NCBI GenBank assembly: GCA_036346375.1
Contig: CM070517.1
Location: 12,441,161-12,505,160 of the forward strand
From: Guadua angustifolia
Lineage: Eukaryota; Streptophyta; Magnoliopsida; Poales; Poaceae
Direction of reading: 5' to 3'
DNA length: 64,000 nucleotides
The notes under the pieces are model-generated. The model saw nothing but the letters and a program-made list of their open reading frames with translations, was not told the DNA's origin and made no database searches. Below, in pieces: positions 23,253-36,000 of this stretch. Within the stretch, counting starts at the first letter, position 1; each line of letters begins with the position of its first letter. The position numbers and the translations under genes are program-made.

Positions 23253-26200
23253 TGTAACACCCCGGCGCCAAACGCACCGCGAATGCTACCAAAAGACCCT
23301 AAATGACGCTTACAACACTTCAGAACCATACTGGTCCAGAGTGTCTCCATCAAGACCCAAGAAATAAACTTGACAAAGAAATCCAATTGAACTAATAACT
23401 CAACGAACGAAACACTAAGCCTTTTACCATTACTAAAAGATTGAAGTCGACCTTGAACCTCTCTAAACCAGTTTAAAGCTAAGACATCGAAATTTACAAA
23501 AATTTTGGCATGACCTCTCTAGACAGTAGGACATCCACTCGTGAGATGAAAAACAATTTCAGTTATGATATCATTCTAGCAGGTCCTTAGTTAATCAATC
23601 ACACATCCAACGGAACTTAATAACTACATCACATCGAACGACATATTACAACCATAATCAATACAACCAGGCTTTACAAATCGAATTAAATGGTTTGATG
23701 CAAACGTGCTTGTGCTACTACTCCCCCCATGTATGTCGGTTTCAATATACCTGCAACAACACAACAAACAAGTGTGAGTCGATGACTCAGCAAAGTACAC
23801 GAGAGTAAAAATTTCATATTTATCATAAGTAAAACAAGAGCTTGACCATAAAAGCAAGGAAGACAAATGAAGCAACATCCGGACAATACGCATTTATACC
23901 CATTTAAAGCAAAAACTTGACCAAATCAAATTTCACATAACCAAGTCATCAACTTGATAATAAACCACTCAACGCCAAAGAAACATTACTTGACTCTAAA
24001 TCCCAACGTCTCCCAACTTAACTACCCCTTGTTGCAACTCAAACCATTTTCATCATTTGACTTTGAGTTCATAACTCGACTTCACTCCACGATATTCATA
24101 CAACCTAGTTAGCAAGGCAAAGAAATACGCTAATTCATCAAATTCAATTCAATCTCCCCTTTTTGGGTTGAGCCCACGACTCAACCTTCAATTTACATAA
24201 TCACATCCATATGACACACCATTTACCACAGCACCCATTATCAAAAATGCAATGCATATGAATGCTCATTGCCATGCACGTCATCGATCTTGCCGAGTGC
24301 CCACCCGTTGGTGTGCACCCTCGTCCCTTCCATCCCGTAGATGGAAGGTGCCTACTCTTCTTGTCTCGCTCTCACTCACCTTGATGAATGAGATCTGCGA
24401 GTAGGACTTTCGTGTTCACTACGTGTGAACACAGAGGCCCACATCGTAATGGGTCGCCTCTTCCATTATGAATGCACAAATGCAATTATCACGAATGAGA
24501 TGCAACCCTTCATTCATTGCCAACACTAACATAACTATAACCACATACATATACAAGCATATATGTAAGTATATACATATACACATAAGATTTTCCATAC
24601 TACATAAGTATATACATGTGTGCAAATGTTTGTATATATATATAAACACAAGGTCAGTCATTCATGCAAGCACACATGACCACAGATTTCAGCAAGTATC
24701 GCACATAATTGTATGGACGATGGCAGCTCTACACATTCACGCACTCTAAGCAGTGCCTTTCATTTAGAAAAAACCTCATGCATACATATAAGTATGACTT
24801 CACATAGGCACACAAGACTCACTAATGTATGTACTTATATAAATAGGCTCTTGTTGAACCCATATTTCCACCAGCACAAACAAGCATACTTATATACACA
24901 CAAATTCAACAAACTCACCGAGATTAAGGCTTACTAGGGACCACTCGAATCCAATAGCTAATCACGTCCTCGAAGGGACAATCACCAATATAACTAACAC
25001 TTGCCACAATGAATAGAAATTAGCCATGAACAGATATATAACCACGAACAACTCAATTAAGCACACAACTCGATGTACTTGCCTTTTACCGACGAAGGAT
25101 AGAGTGGCATACGGATGAGGCCACTCCCGACAAAACATTCTCTGCAATTAAACAATAATCATCCAACTCAACTTTAGGCACACTCGAAACACGCGACAAA
25201 AGAAAACAACTCTTTTGCATGTGAAGTAAGTCAATGAATAGGTAAAAACTTTACATAACTAAATAATTTGGCATTCCATCAACTAAAGAATCCAGTAGCA
25301 TTTGGCATTTCAAGCATGCATGATCATTTAATCCACATCATCAAACACCTGGATAATCTTGCTAAGAATAGAGGATTTAGTTCTATCAAAAGATTCTGAT
25401 TGCTTGCTCTTGTGTTTCCCATACGAATTTCAGTAGTTACCTTTTCTTATTGCATGTTTTCTATTTGAGTAACCATAACCGGTATGGCAGAACCCATTTA
25501 TATTCAAATTGAGTTGAGTGGATCAAAAAGGTATTGAAGATCAGAGTATAGCGACACCTTGATAATTATGGAATGATACTCAATCGACAGAGTAATCATG
25601 ACAGGAAGAGATCTTGAATATTTCTATCCTCTATTAAACAAACAGTGAATACATACACGGCTCCCTGAGTCTAAACTTCAAAAATAACAGCATGCATATC
25701 CTTAACCTAATGTCAAGACATTAAGATCAATCATCTGGATCTTGCAACCCTAATCAAATAATAAAGCATAACACAAGAATTCATGCATAGCCTTGACTCA
25801 TCATTTAAGTGCATACAATCCTAATTACTTTGAGCAGGAATTACAATAATTGAATCATGAAAGGGAAAAATCTAAAGCATGCAGCCGTCGGTTTGACCCA
25901 AATAAACTAAGTATCATCTCAGGCACCAAACTACATAGGATTATTGCCAACAAAACAAGGTATACATGAACATATAAGCGACTGCGCTAATACATATTTG
26001 GACACATCACAATTTCATTACTCACAAATCTCCAGTTTTGATAATCAGACATACAAAAATAAAGATCCCTAAGCAACATTCATTCACCATGCACATAAAT
26101 TCAAATTTTCATTAAAGCTTAAGCTCAAGACCCCACTTAGACCCTCATAGCCATTTCATCGAACACATGGCATGCAAAGAAAAATGCCCAAGTTAGACTA

Positions 26201-27070
26201 CCTCAAGCACATCCATGGAGGAAGGAGGGAGGTGGGGGAGATGCTGGCCGGAGGAGAGATCGACGGCGCCAGCGAGGGAAGGGAACCCGAGGCAGCGCTG
26301 CCGGCCGGAGGGTGGCTCGCCGCCGGCCAGAGGCGCTGGAGCAAACCAAGGACCCGCCGGCTGCAGCAGCTCCCTCGGCTCTTCTTTGCTCCTTCGGTGG
26401 CTCTACTGCTTTGCACAGACGGCTTGTTGCTCAATCTTTGCCGCTTTCATTTCTTTGTTCTCATTGTCGACAGGGGAAAAGAACAGAGCGCCGGCCAAGA
26501 GGGAAGGCGCAGGGAGGAGGCTGGAGCGACGCTAGAAAAAACAGTGCACAAGCCTGGGGACTCTGTGGCGCGCCGCCGGGGACACGAGAAGAGGCCGGCT
26601 CGGGTAGAGGAGGCGGCTGGGAGGGGAGAGCTAGGGCCTGGCCGTGGGGCGCAAGGGCAGGGAGCTGAGGGCGCAAGAGGGTGTCGGCCAGGGAAGTCGG
26701 CTGAGGAAAGAGACTGCCACCTAGATTCTCAACCACACATTTAAAGAAAGAGAGAGAGGGGTTAGGTGAGGAAGGGAAAAATCCCTAAGAACCCCTCCAA
26801 ATCCAAAGTCCAGATTTAAACCATTAGCGCGAACCAGATAAATTCAAAGCTTGGCGCAGAAAGACAATTAACAAGAAAAACAAACTTACCGCCAAACAAT
26901 ATGGCTCGAAAGATACTTCAACCGAAAAAAACTAGCGCAAACCCAAAACCTTTAATAAAAGCTTCAAAAGCGCGACGATGAATATTTTCTCCTGAAAACA
27001 AATCCCTGAATCACGAAGGTGGAATCATTACCGACCGATAACCCTAGCAAAAGAGATTTGCGGCATTACA
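23253..27070 (-). repeat. E1 5' LTR
   Basis: Edges are TGTAACACCCCGG and GGCATTACA. It differs from the other LTR mainly in clusters of substitutions and 1-4 nt indels at CAG/CTG/CCG sites (see findings). Its GC-rich block at 26208-26736 keeps several GGCCGG stretches that are shortened in the 3' LTR. Confidence 0.93.
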
Positions 27071-27075
27071 GTCAA
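27071..27075. repeat. E1 target-site duplication, right copy
   Basis: GTCAA immediately after ...GGCATTACA. Confidence 0.92.
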
Positions 27076-28155
27076 GTACAAGCAACAAGATTTTTTTCAC
27101 GGTGACGGTGAATTTTTTGTCGAATGGGACGTCTCGATATGATCTATACTTGATGGGGCGCCCTCTGTTGCCTTGCTGAGTTGCTAGACTCTGTAAGTGT
27201 CTTAGTTATTTACAAAAAACCATCATTCACTCCCTTGTACTATACTAACTTGCAAGCCTAACTAATTTCTTCTTATGTAGCATGGAGATACAAAGATGCG
27301 AAGGGAACATATTTTTGACGACATAGGCTTCATGGACCCGATGAGTTATCAACGAGACAACCGTTAGAGACCACCCAAGCGATCTGAGAATAACGTTATA
27401 CATGTATAGTTTTATTTGGATTCTTCTTATGATCGAGCTAGATTGTAGCTCGATCACAATTATGGACTCATAAAGGAAACCAAAGTGAACAAGTATCAAA
27501 ACTTTATCGACATGCTCAACCGGTATTAATTCTTGTTCCTTTCATTATCGTACTAGTTCTATTTCCTTCCATTTGAAATAAATTCTAATCATGTACAATT
27601 AAGTAATCACATGTGTAGTGCATTCAAGACGGTTCCGATGCTAAAAACAGGGTGTATTGAAGGAGAAATTTGACATTACAATTGCCTATCAAATGCGTTA
27701 TATCATAATGCTAGCTTTTAGTTAGTTAACTTAATTTCCTTGCATCCATTTCACGCTTTCAACTTTTTCCACATGAGATCTTGAGTCACCATTGGGCAAC
27801 AATTTATCTTGTTTGCTATGTATGTGAGTTTATGCACACCCAAACCGGAGCCACCGACCGCATGCTAAAAGGCAATAAGGGGGTGAGTAAATATAATTAC
27901 TAGCTTTAATGATGTATAGGTACTCCTTATATCTTGTACAAATTCAAGGATTGATTAGTTAATGACTTAACGATAGGTGCCTCAATATTTGGCGGAACAA
28001 GGTTGAAACTCTCGCCCGACCACAGTGAGAGCAATCCAAGAACAACTCATTGGCTTTATTTACGATGAGGTCATAAATCCAAAAGGCGAGTTTCACGAAC
28101 CAAATTTAAACAGGTGGGGCCCTTCGATTAGGACCCGCGAATCTGTCGAAATTCG
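27071..28155 (+). pseudogene. CACTA ORF2, 3' part: Ulp1-like protease remnant and tail
   Basis: It continues the frame of 16786 for about 20 codons (KYKQQDFFHGDGEFFVEWD) to a stop. A later block at 27281 reads MEIQRCEREHIFDDIGFMDP. At 27783-27830 is a decayed copy of the C48 (Ulp1-type) catalytic-cysteine region: SHHWATIYLVCYVCEF stands where the family usually has Q..G..LCG.YVCE. The tail IQEQLIGFIYDEVINPKGEF is at 28048-28107, followed by a stop near 28155. Several frameshifts separate the blocks. The protease would cleave SUMO-like conjugates in functional family members; here the catalytic motif is degraded. Confidence 0.65.
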
Positions 28156-28460
28156 ACATCTCTGCTAGCAAGGGCGTCTTGGCGTAAAAGATCCCGATGA
28201 ATAGAAGGAAAAGAAATACTAAAGTTGTAATTAAAGTTGTGTACATATATATTGTAATACATTAGATGATGGGCAGAAGAACAAATATGTGTACATATTT
28301 TAATACATTAGATGTAATTAAATTTGTTAATGAATGTTCAGTGATTTAATTATCAGGCAAAGTGCATGATTGATTATATGTGCTTTAATTAGTTGTGATT
28401 TAACACACACATATATAATAGCTACTGGACACACACACAAACAGACATATATATATATAC

Positions 28461-28505
28461 CGAGTTGGAGAAACCAACCAGTACTGATGAGGGCCTCATC
28501 AGTAC
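28461..28505. repeat. CACTA-type subterminal repeat near the 3' end of CACTA-X
   Basis: CCAGTACTGATGAGGG followed by its inverse CCTCATCAGTAC. No clear TAGTG terminus follows. Confidence 0.5.
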
Positions 28506-28509
28506 TTTG

Positions 28510-29971
28510 TGATGATTATTCTAAAGTGATCCCTAGTCGATAGACATATGAGGATACATGTGAATAGATTAGCATATGTATTGGTTGATAAACATGTTTT
28601 ATAGGTCATGGATATGGAGATATCAAACCAATAATATGGACACATATTAGAATTGTAATCTTGTCATCAATTAGTCTCATATACAAGGTCGATGCTATAT
28701 CCTTAGACTTGATGTTAACGCATATACTCGAAATGTGTAATGACTTACCTAGGATTTGCCAAATGCTACTTCGTAACTGTGTAGTTATAAAGGTGTCTTT
28801 TGGGTTTGTCATGAAGTATGCTGTGAGGTATGGTCGATTAAGATAGAATTTTCCCTCCATACAACGTGAGAGATATCTCTAGGCCTCTCGAGTAGTTGGA
28901 TTATAGAAATGCATGACCATGCTACCCACAATTAAAAAGTTAATCGTAGCAGGGGATTCTCCTGTAATCGAGAAAGAGTGGTTGAGCTATCCTAATAAGG
29001 ATGACACATACTCATCCTGAATTTGACTGACATCATGAGGTAAAGGGAAATGCATATAACCAAGCATTGTTAAGGCTCATCTGATGTGATCTTTGTATAT
29101 ACTCGGGAGTCGGCATGTCCTAGTAGGGACCGCAACAGATTAATGGTCGAGTAAGAGTACTCGGGGTCATATCCAAGTATACATGAACCTAGTCACATGC
29201 TTAAAGAGTTAGGAGTTAATTTGGATGGTGATCCGAATTACGATGTGCCGAGTTCCCAATGGGTCTCTAATGTGGAGACCCATTGTGGAAGCGATCTATA
29301 TAAAGGAGGAGTGGTGGCTTTAGGGTTAATAGACATAAAATGAATTGAATTTTTGAAACCCTAGCCGCCATGCCTACTGGCCCAAAACCGCGTTAGCGGC
29401 ACTAGTACTCCTGCACGTGGCATCCTTGCCTGTACATGTGGATACCTTAGAGTCGTTCATGTGAAGCTTCAACACAAGGATGATCCGCAACTTGTGACAA
29501 TGATGAGGACAATCCGCAACTTTGAGATGATCACGAGGAGTTTTTGGAGGAGGAGCAAGGCTATCGACTCTGACCTTTCGTCGCTTCATCGACTCTATTT
29601 CGCTATAGGTCCCGCATGTCTAGTGATAATTCCGTGATCTATAACTTGCGTACTTCCTTAATTATATGGTCAAAAATTTTGAATTTATGCTAAAGTAGCT
29701 TATCCGTTCTCTTCAATACAAGAGGGCACTAAAAACAACGCAATGTCTGCATATTATGTCTATGAGCATGTTGCTCTGAAGTTGCTAGCGATTACAATGC
29801 GGTCAACAACATGTTTGCTACTTTGTTTGTTCTATCAAGCTTTGAAATCTAGCTTTTTGTTGTGATCTGAACTATAGAAAAAGGTAGATGAGAATAAATA
29901 TCGTCCGTACTGATTGGGAGCATTACGCTTTATTACTCTTCTCCCGCATTGTAATATGGTTGGAAGTTCGT
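28510..29971 (+). mobile_element. LTR-like segment with promoter, truncated
   Basis: No protein domain is found. It has the build of a plant LTR: non-coding DNA, then TATATAAA at 29297-29304, then a leader with CCCTAGCCGCCATG (29360-29373). It ends at the edge of element B at 29971. I see no partner LTR, PBS or TSD, so the family and edges are unresolved. A copia-type LTR is my best guess. Confidence 0.4.
29297..29304 (+). promoter_or_regulatory. TATA box
   Basis: TATATAAAGGAGG context. A short leader with stop-rich frames follows. Confidence 0.55.
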
Positions 29972-31700
29972 TGTGAAACACCCCAAAAAAATTCAAAATT
30001 TTGCTTTATTTATTTATTTGGATTTTTTTTGAATTTATTTGAATTTTGTTTGGCTAGTTTTGCTTTTCATTCCTTTTCGGGAAAGCTTTCCGTTTTGGCC
30101 GCCTTCCCCTTTTGGGAATTTTCCTTTTCCGGTTCGGCCTGGTTTCCATCCGGCCTAATTTCCTCGCCCGGCCCACTTCTTTTCCCGGCCCGTGGCCAAT
30201 TTCCTTTCCTCTGGGCCCGCTCTCTGCGGCCCACTCTTCGGCCGGCCTTTTTCCCTTTTTTCCCGCACGCGAATCCGTCGCCCTGGCCTGGCGCCCCCTC
30301 ACCTCGGCCCATTCCCCGTCGGCCCGCATTCCTCGCTCACCCAGCCCGTGCTAGTGCCACCCCTGTTCTTCTTCCCATGACACCTTCGCTCCTTCGCCGC
30401 CCATGAGCCATGAATCTCCTCTCTCTCTCAAGTGGCCCTTGCCGTCGACCCTCTCTCCAGATCACTACCATGCAGGGCCCGCCTCATCAATGCCCTCGCC
30501 TTCTCGTCTTGGGGTCTCGTGCATCACTGCTCGCCACTTTGGCCCTTGCCCCGCTCTCTACTTTGGGCACCATGGCTAGCGTGGCTCACCTGTTGATGTT
30601 AATTGCCAGCGCCTGCTCGTGCCTTGTGATGGGTCCTTGCATCAGAACTATGTGCCCATGGAGTCTCTGACCTAGTTGGTTTTTGAGTTTTTATTTTATT
30701 TTTCGAATTTAATTTTCAATTAAAATCCAGAAAATCATTTAAAGATTCAGAAAATTCCACAAAATGATCTCCGTTTCGCCATACCAAGTCTAGAAAATTC
30801 CTAAAATACCCCCGAACCCTGTTCCGGCCATTTTCTCTCCTATTCCTTTTCTTGTTTTCTTTCTTTTGTTGTTTTTATCCGTTTATTTATTGGATTTGCT
30901 TTTTCGCTAGATCCAGACTTTGGAGCAATTCTCGGAGCAAATCGAGAGCGAGAAGCAGACGTTGGAGTGCAGAGTCGAGCCGTTCGGGAGCAGACACGAC
31001 CTCAACTGTCTCTCGTTAGGCGAACCTCTAACCCCGCAAGGCAAGCCACACTCCTTGAACATGTTGATCCCATTATTCCATATAATTACTGTATGTATTT
31101 AGTTATTGCATTTGTCTGTAAATAGATTAGAAATCTAAAAAGGAGCTAGTTTGGAAAGACTTGACTAGTTAAAACCCACCCCTTGTTAAGACCATGTTGA
31201 TTATGCCATATTCAATTGTTAACCCTAGGTTATCATTAATGAACTACCGTAGGCTAGCTATAATAATCATTACATTTAAATTTTGCTTAAAACCCCCCGA
31301 GTCTTGACTCGGCATGCGTTCTAAAACACCTTTCGGTTTGGAGGACAATATTGGGTGGACCACGGGAGGTGGATGCTGGCCCAATCCCCAAATCAATGAC
31401 AAGCCCAGTGTGGTGTGAAAAGGGTACAGGAGGTACCGGTGGTGCGGTGTGCGTCGGGCTGTGTCTTCGGCAATTAAGGTTCAACCCCTAGGTAAAGTAA
31501 ATAACTCAGTCCTCTCTCAACCACAAGTTGGGTCGGTCAGTCCTATTGGCCTGATCCACGTAGCCCGGTATATTGTCTTTCCCCTTAGAATGCCTACAGG
31601 TGGATCCACATTCTCTCTGGAAGAATGGGTAGCGTTGTGGTTTGGGGTGGAATGGAATGGTGCGGCCATTCGGCGGTTTTCACAATAGTAGGTTTTCTCC
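29972..31700 (+). repeat. Element B 5' LTR (main part)
   Basis: Homologous to 41345-42326 up to about 30865, after which only this copy continues. It contains a GC-rich leader (30090-30400, many CCCGGCC blocks), a C/T-rich tract and a region of PBS-family LTR text ending ...GGCGGTTTTCACA at about 31683. The few open frames (for example 29888-30406) are compositional. Confidence 0.75.
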
Positions 31701-33021
31701 CCAAATTGTGATTTTGGGTTAGCGTGAGAGGCTTTGCCTTGATTAAAGTAAGCTGGGTTGTTCCTTGGTTTATGAGAGCTTTTGTCAGCGATTTGTGTGG
31801 GGTTTCTCTTTTGAATGGGGTTTTTCCCCCTCGAGGTGAATTTTATTGCATTAATTTGAGAGTGGTAAAGGCGAATTATATGATGTTAGAGAATGAGGTC
31901 TTCTCTTGCAAAATTGGCTTGGAAGAAGAAAATGAGTAATGTTTGGGCTCTATCAAGATCCCTTCTCAGGTAGATTTTAATGCTTTGGGTTCAAGAGGAT
32001 GTACGTGGTTCTTTTGGTCAAAAAGGGAGCTGTAATTCCTTTGTGTTCTAGCTGGAGTTACAGGATATGGAAGCTTATGGTACAGTGTTGAGTATAATAA
32101 AGAGAATTGTGTTTTCTTTGGTCATTGGGATTGCAGCTGTAAAAGTCAATGTAGTGTTTCTCTTGAGAGTTGAGTTTCCTTGGTGTGTATTTTTATCACA
32201 TTATATGAAGAGGATAAAAGTGGTTGTTCCGCTAAAGAGAATCGAGGGATTTTGGGTGGATAATAATTGAGGATTATACTTTTGATGTGGTTCCTTGCTG
32301 GTGCTTGTTTAACCCTTAGTAGTGAACTACTTGGAAGTGATGATAATTATGTCACCATTTCTATCGTGTGACTGAACTTTTGGGTTCAGATGGTTGTAGT
32401 GAAGGATTTCATAATTTGATGTGTAATGTTCTGTAGTGAACATTTACCCTGGGTAGTGGTCCTTTGAGGTGAGGTAACCTTGGTAGAAGAAAAATATATA
32501 TATATAAAAATTATATTGTGGAGATATGGTTGGAAGGGAAATTGTGTTTTAGTGAATTAACTGTTTCGATGGTATTTGTCGGTAATGGACCTTTTGATAA
32601 AGAGGTCAATCAATTGAAAGAGGAGATAAGAGTACGTATAGCAATTGAAATTGAGTACGGCTTTCGAGTAGAGCATAGAGGTTGGTATCCTATTCATCCG
32701 AGGAGGATCATTGGTTGTTCGGATGTCGTACGCTTTAGTGTCGACAAAAAGATTGTCTAATTTTGTCAGATTGTTTGCGAGTGGTATGATTTGGGATTTT
32801 GGGCCTATTGATTGACTTGGACTGAGTTGTTGCATGAGGAGTAGCACTCATTTGAGCTAAGTCAAATCATTTTGTTAATCGTTGGATTTGAGGTTTTGGT
32901 TTACCGTTGGAGTTTTGTGTGGGTGTTTTGAGTTGGCAAAGAAGTTTAAGACCTTTGTGTCTTTGTTTTGCGTAGTTGGCATTCTTCGAATTCGGGGTCG
33001 AATTCCTTTAAGGGGGGAGAG
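31700..33021 (+). repeat. Element A, partial internal region (upstream copy)
   Basis: Nearly identical to 38336-39659. The match begins at AAATTGTGATTTTGGG (31702 / 38339) and ends in the PPT AAGGGGGGAGAG just before the LTR at 33022. Short frames (for example 31724-31939, 32518-32760) have close counterparts in the downstream copy. That follows from the duplication and is not evidence of protein selection. Confidence 0.88.
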
Positions 33022-36000
33022 TGTAATACTGCAAAAACAAAACCTCATCTCTGCTTTCCTTTTTGTGTGGCTGAAAAATCTTGGGGGGCAGCAGATTTTT
33101 TTCTTCCTAGCGCCCCTGGTCTCCTCCCCAGCCTCATCTGGCGTCTCCCCCAGCCGACCCCCAGCGCCCCTGGCCTCCTCCTGGCGCTGCCCTTGGCTTC
33201 TCCCCCGCCTGCGCCTCCTCTCCAGAAAATCGACGGTAGCATTAGCAGCAGGAAAAGTAGTAGCCACCCTCATCCTCCTTGGCTGGCGCCTCCCCCTGCT
33301 GCCTGCTCATCCCGGCCCGACCGACCCCTCCTCCAAGAGGTGCGCCCTCCTTCCTCCCCCTGCCGTCTCCCCGAGCTCTCCCTTCTGGCTCGGCCAAGCC
33401 GAGGCCAGCCGGCAGCCCTCCTCTCCTGGCTCGACGCCTTCTTCTTCCCCCTGCCGAAGCAAGCAAGCGATAGTTCCAAAGAAGCGGTAGAAGCAACCAG
33501 AAGCCGGCCGGCGTCGCCCTGGCCGAGCCCCCTGCCCCCTGTTCTTTGGCGCCAGACTGAACACACCCCATGGTGGCCTCCTTCCTCTCCTCCTTTGTGG
33601 TAAGTGGAGGTGAAGTTCTAGTGTGGATGAATGATTGTAGTCAAGGTGTTTGATGAAATGTATGCTCAATGTATAGAGGTTTCTTTGTGCCTACCATGTG
33701 TTTGATGTAATGCCTAGAAGGTTTTGGTATGGTATCATAGTGATTTAAGTGTGCGAGTTGAGACATGGGATTGGTAGGCAAGAATCGATGCATTACTAAA
33801 TTGTGTGCGTGCTTATTTATATCCATGCTGCTAGTTCTATTTCTTGTCGTGAGCATGAGAAAAATTGTGAGGTCTGATTACATGTGGGGTTATCTGTGTT
33901 TTGTGTTCATTAGGGTAAGTATGCATAAATGGATGAGCTTGTGAGAATAAGAATCAACGTATCGCCGAATTTTGTGTGTTGGGGCTGTTGACTTACTGAT
34001 GTTTGTGGTTTCTTATTGACTCTAATCTCTTGTGTTAGTATTGAACCTATATATGTTGATCCAATGTATAGACTTGCGTAGGTTGGGATATCTTGTATGC
34101 ACTGGCATTGTAAATTTTACAGTGCAATCTTATGCCCTTACAATAGGATTAGCTCAACTACCATGTGTCTTTGTATAAGGGTCTGACTTCTTATGATTAA
34201 GACATGTATGTGCATATTGAAAAAAAATAAAATAAATAATAATAAATACTATGTTTAATAAACGTGAGTGGATTTAGATATAGAGGATGCGTACTGGACT
34301 TCTGTGATTTAGTGAAGCATGTTTACTAGCAAGAGTTGCATATTGTCTAATATGTATGTGTGTTTAAGTATCCGACAATCTAGCATAATATGATCATAAT
34401 GCTTGCTATTGTTTAGATGATGAATATGCATGATTAAGGGCTAAGGCAGCTGCATGTTGAAATATAACCATGACTAAGTGCATTGTCCAACACCACCTAC
34501 CGTTGGCTGTTGGCTAGAGGGTGGGATTAGTAAGATCTAATTAGCTCTAGCCTTATTAGCTTTTACTCAGATGGTGCTATAAAATATTCATGGTTTAATT
34601 TGATAGGTTTTAGTTTTTTTTAATCTCTCAATGGAATGCTTGAACTGCCATGTTCTTCCTTATCATAGAGTAAATGGAAATATCAATGTATGTTTAAGTT
34701 GGTGTATTATCCCGAGTCAATGTTCAGTAAAGCTACCTATGGGGATTTAGATACACAAGGGTTCTGTGTTGCGATTTATTGATTGATTGGTCGGTAATTT
34801 GTATCTGTGCTTGATGTCTGATTTTCAGGAGGAGTGGCCTCTTCTTCCCGCGCCACTCCACTTCTCGCGGTTTAAGGCAAGTACATCGAGTTGTGTGCTT
34901 AATTGAGTTGTTCGTTATCCATTATCTGTTCATGGCTAATCTCTATTGATTGTGGAAAGTATGAGTTATATTGGTGATCGTCCCTTTGAGGGCGTGATTA
35001 GCTACGGGATTCTAGTGGTCATTAGTAGGCCTTAATCTTGGTAAGTTTACTATTCCTCTGTAATATTGCAGTGAGTAGCGAGTATGGGGTACGTGGGTAC
35101 TCATGGTTAATTTACAAGAGTTGTATTTAACTATGCCTCGTCTGGGGAATGGAATTGACTATGTGTGTGAATCGATTAGATGTTCGTTATTATGGTTAGG
35201 CTAACATGGATGTTGAAATCATGAGAATGGCTTGGTTGTGGCCATAGTTTGTGAGTATGGTGTTTATAAGAGTAATGTTATAAATATAGAGAATATGCAT
35301 AAGAATGTGGGGAATGGCATTTGCATAAGTGCATTCATGAAAAGTGCATCGAGCCAGGTCGGTGAGAAAGTCATATGGAAAATATGACTAATCCGGAGTG
35401 CTCAGAGATCCTACCCTGTAGTCCCATCCACCGCCCGGATGGGAGCGGTGATAGCGTGGGACCCGCTCTTGGGTAGCGGGCAAGTCTGTTTCGACAGGCC
35501 CTTCCACAGATGGTTGGGTTTGAGGGCACGATCGACGGGTGGTGCTCGGCAATACCGTATATATGCTACATAAAGAGGCATGATGCATTGCATTGCATAA
35601 ATGAGAATGTGACTGAGAAAGTATACTCGTTGAAAAGTGCATTTGAGCATGGAAACATATCGCATTGCATAGCCTTGCAAGTGTGGGTTGCGGTGATGGT
35701 AAAGGAAGGTTGAACCGAATTCGATGAGTTAGCGCATTTCATTGCCGTGCAAATTATGTGTATGAATAGCGTGGAGGAAAGTCGAGTTGTGAACTCAACT
35801 AAAAGTAATATTTCTTTGGCATTGAATGGTTTATTATCAGGTTGATGACTTGATTGCGGCAAATTTGTGGTACGATCATGTTGTTGCTTTAAATGGGTAT
35901 AACTGCGTATTGTTCGGATGTTGTCTCATTCGTACTACTTGCTCTTGTGTTCATGCTTTTGTTTAGTTGATAAATTGGAATTTGTTATACTCGTGTACTT

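Larger units (their letters stand above)
16787..27070 (-). mobile_element. Complete non-autonomous LTR retrotransposon E1 (LARD-like), minus strand
   Basis: Two LTRs (16787-20573 and 23253-27070) flank a 2.7-kb internal region. On the minus strand the 5' LTR is the right one. The PBS TGGTATCAGAGC (23239-23250) matches the initiator tRNA-Met site and the PPT is AAAGGGGGGAAGAG (20574-20587). The 5-bp target duplication GTCAA is perfect (16782-16786 and 27071-27075). No gag, protease, RT or integrase is present, so it must depend on an autonomous gypsy partner. The very long LTRs and non-coding interior fit the LARD class. It sits in the CACTA-X ORF2; removing it with one TSD copy leaves the host reading frame continuous at this point. 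Confidence 0.93.
14290..28510 (+). mobile_element. CACTA transposon second-gene region (CACTA-X), split by an LTR element
   Basis: Coding parts are 14479-16786 and 27071-28155; the intervening 10.3 kb is retrotransposon E1. Subterminal-type repeats follow at 28461-28505. No TNP2 lies directly upstream. The AACCGGTACTGAT-like motif at its 3' end resembles the 5' array of CACTA-2, so they could be two ends of one element. But CACTA-2 has its own ORF2 tail at 6472-6633, which argues for two elements. The left boundary is not seen. Confidence 0.6.

Noticed and set aside
26172..26744. 190-codon frame in the E1 5' LTR
   Set aside because: The other LTR (19705-20112) breaks it by small indels, and no domain is recognisable. 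The real landmark here is the GC-rich exon-like block, not this frame.
30054..30406. Several overlapping long frames on both strands in the GC-rich part of element B's LTR
   Set aside because: They are open in many frames at once because of C/G-rich, stop-poor composition, and the equivalent region of the other LTR (41436-42063) does not keep any one frame.
32875..33669. Frames up to 211 codons over the GC-rich start of the element A LTR
   Set aside because: Proline/serine-rich on plus and arginine/glycine-rich on minus; they reflect composition, cross the PPT-LTR boundary and are not kept in the E1 or solo LTR copies.
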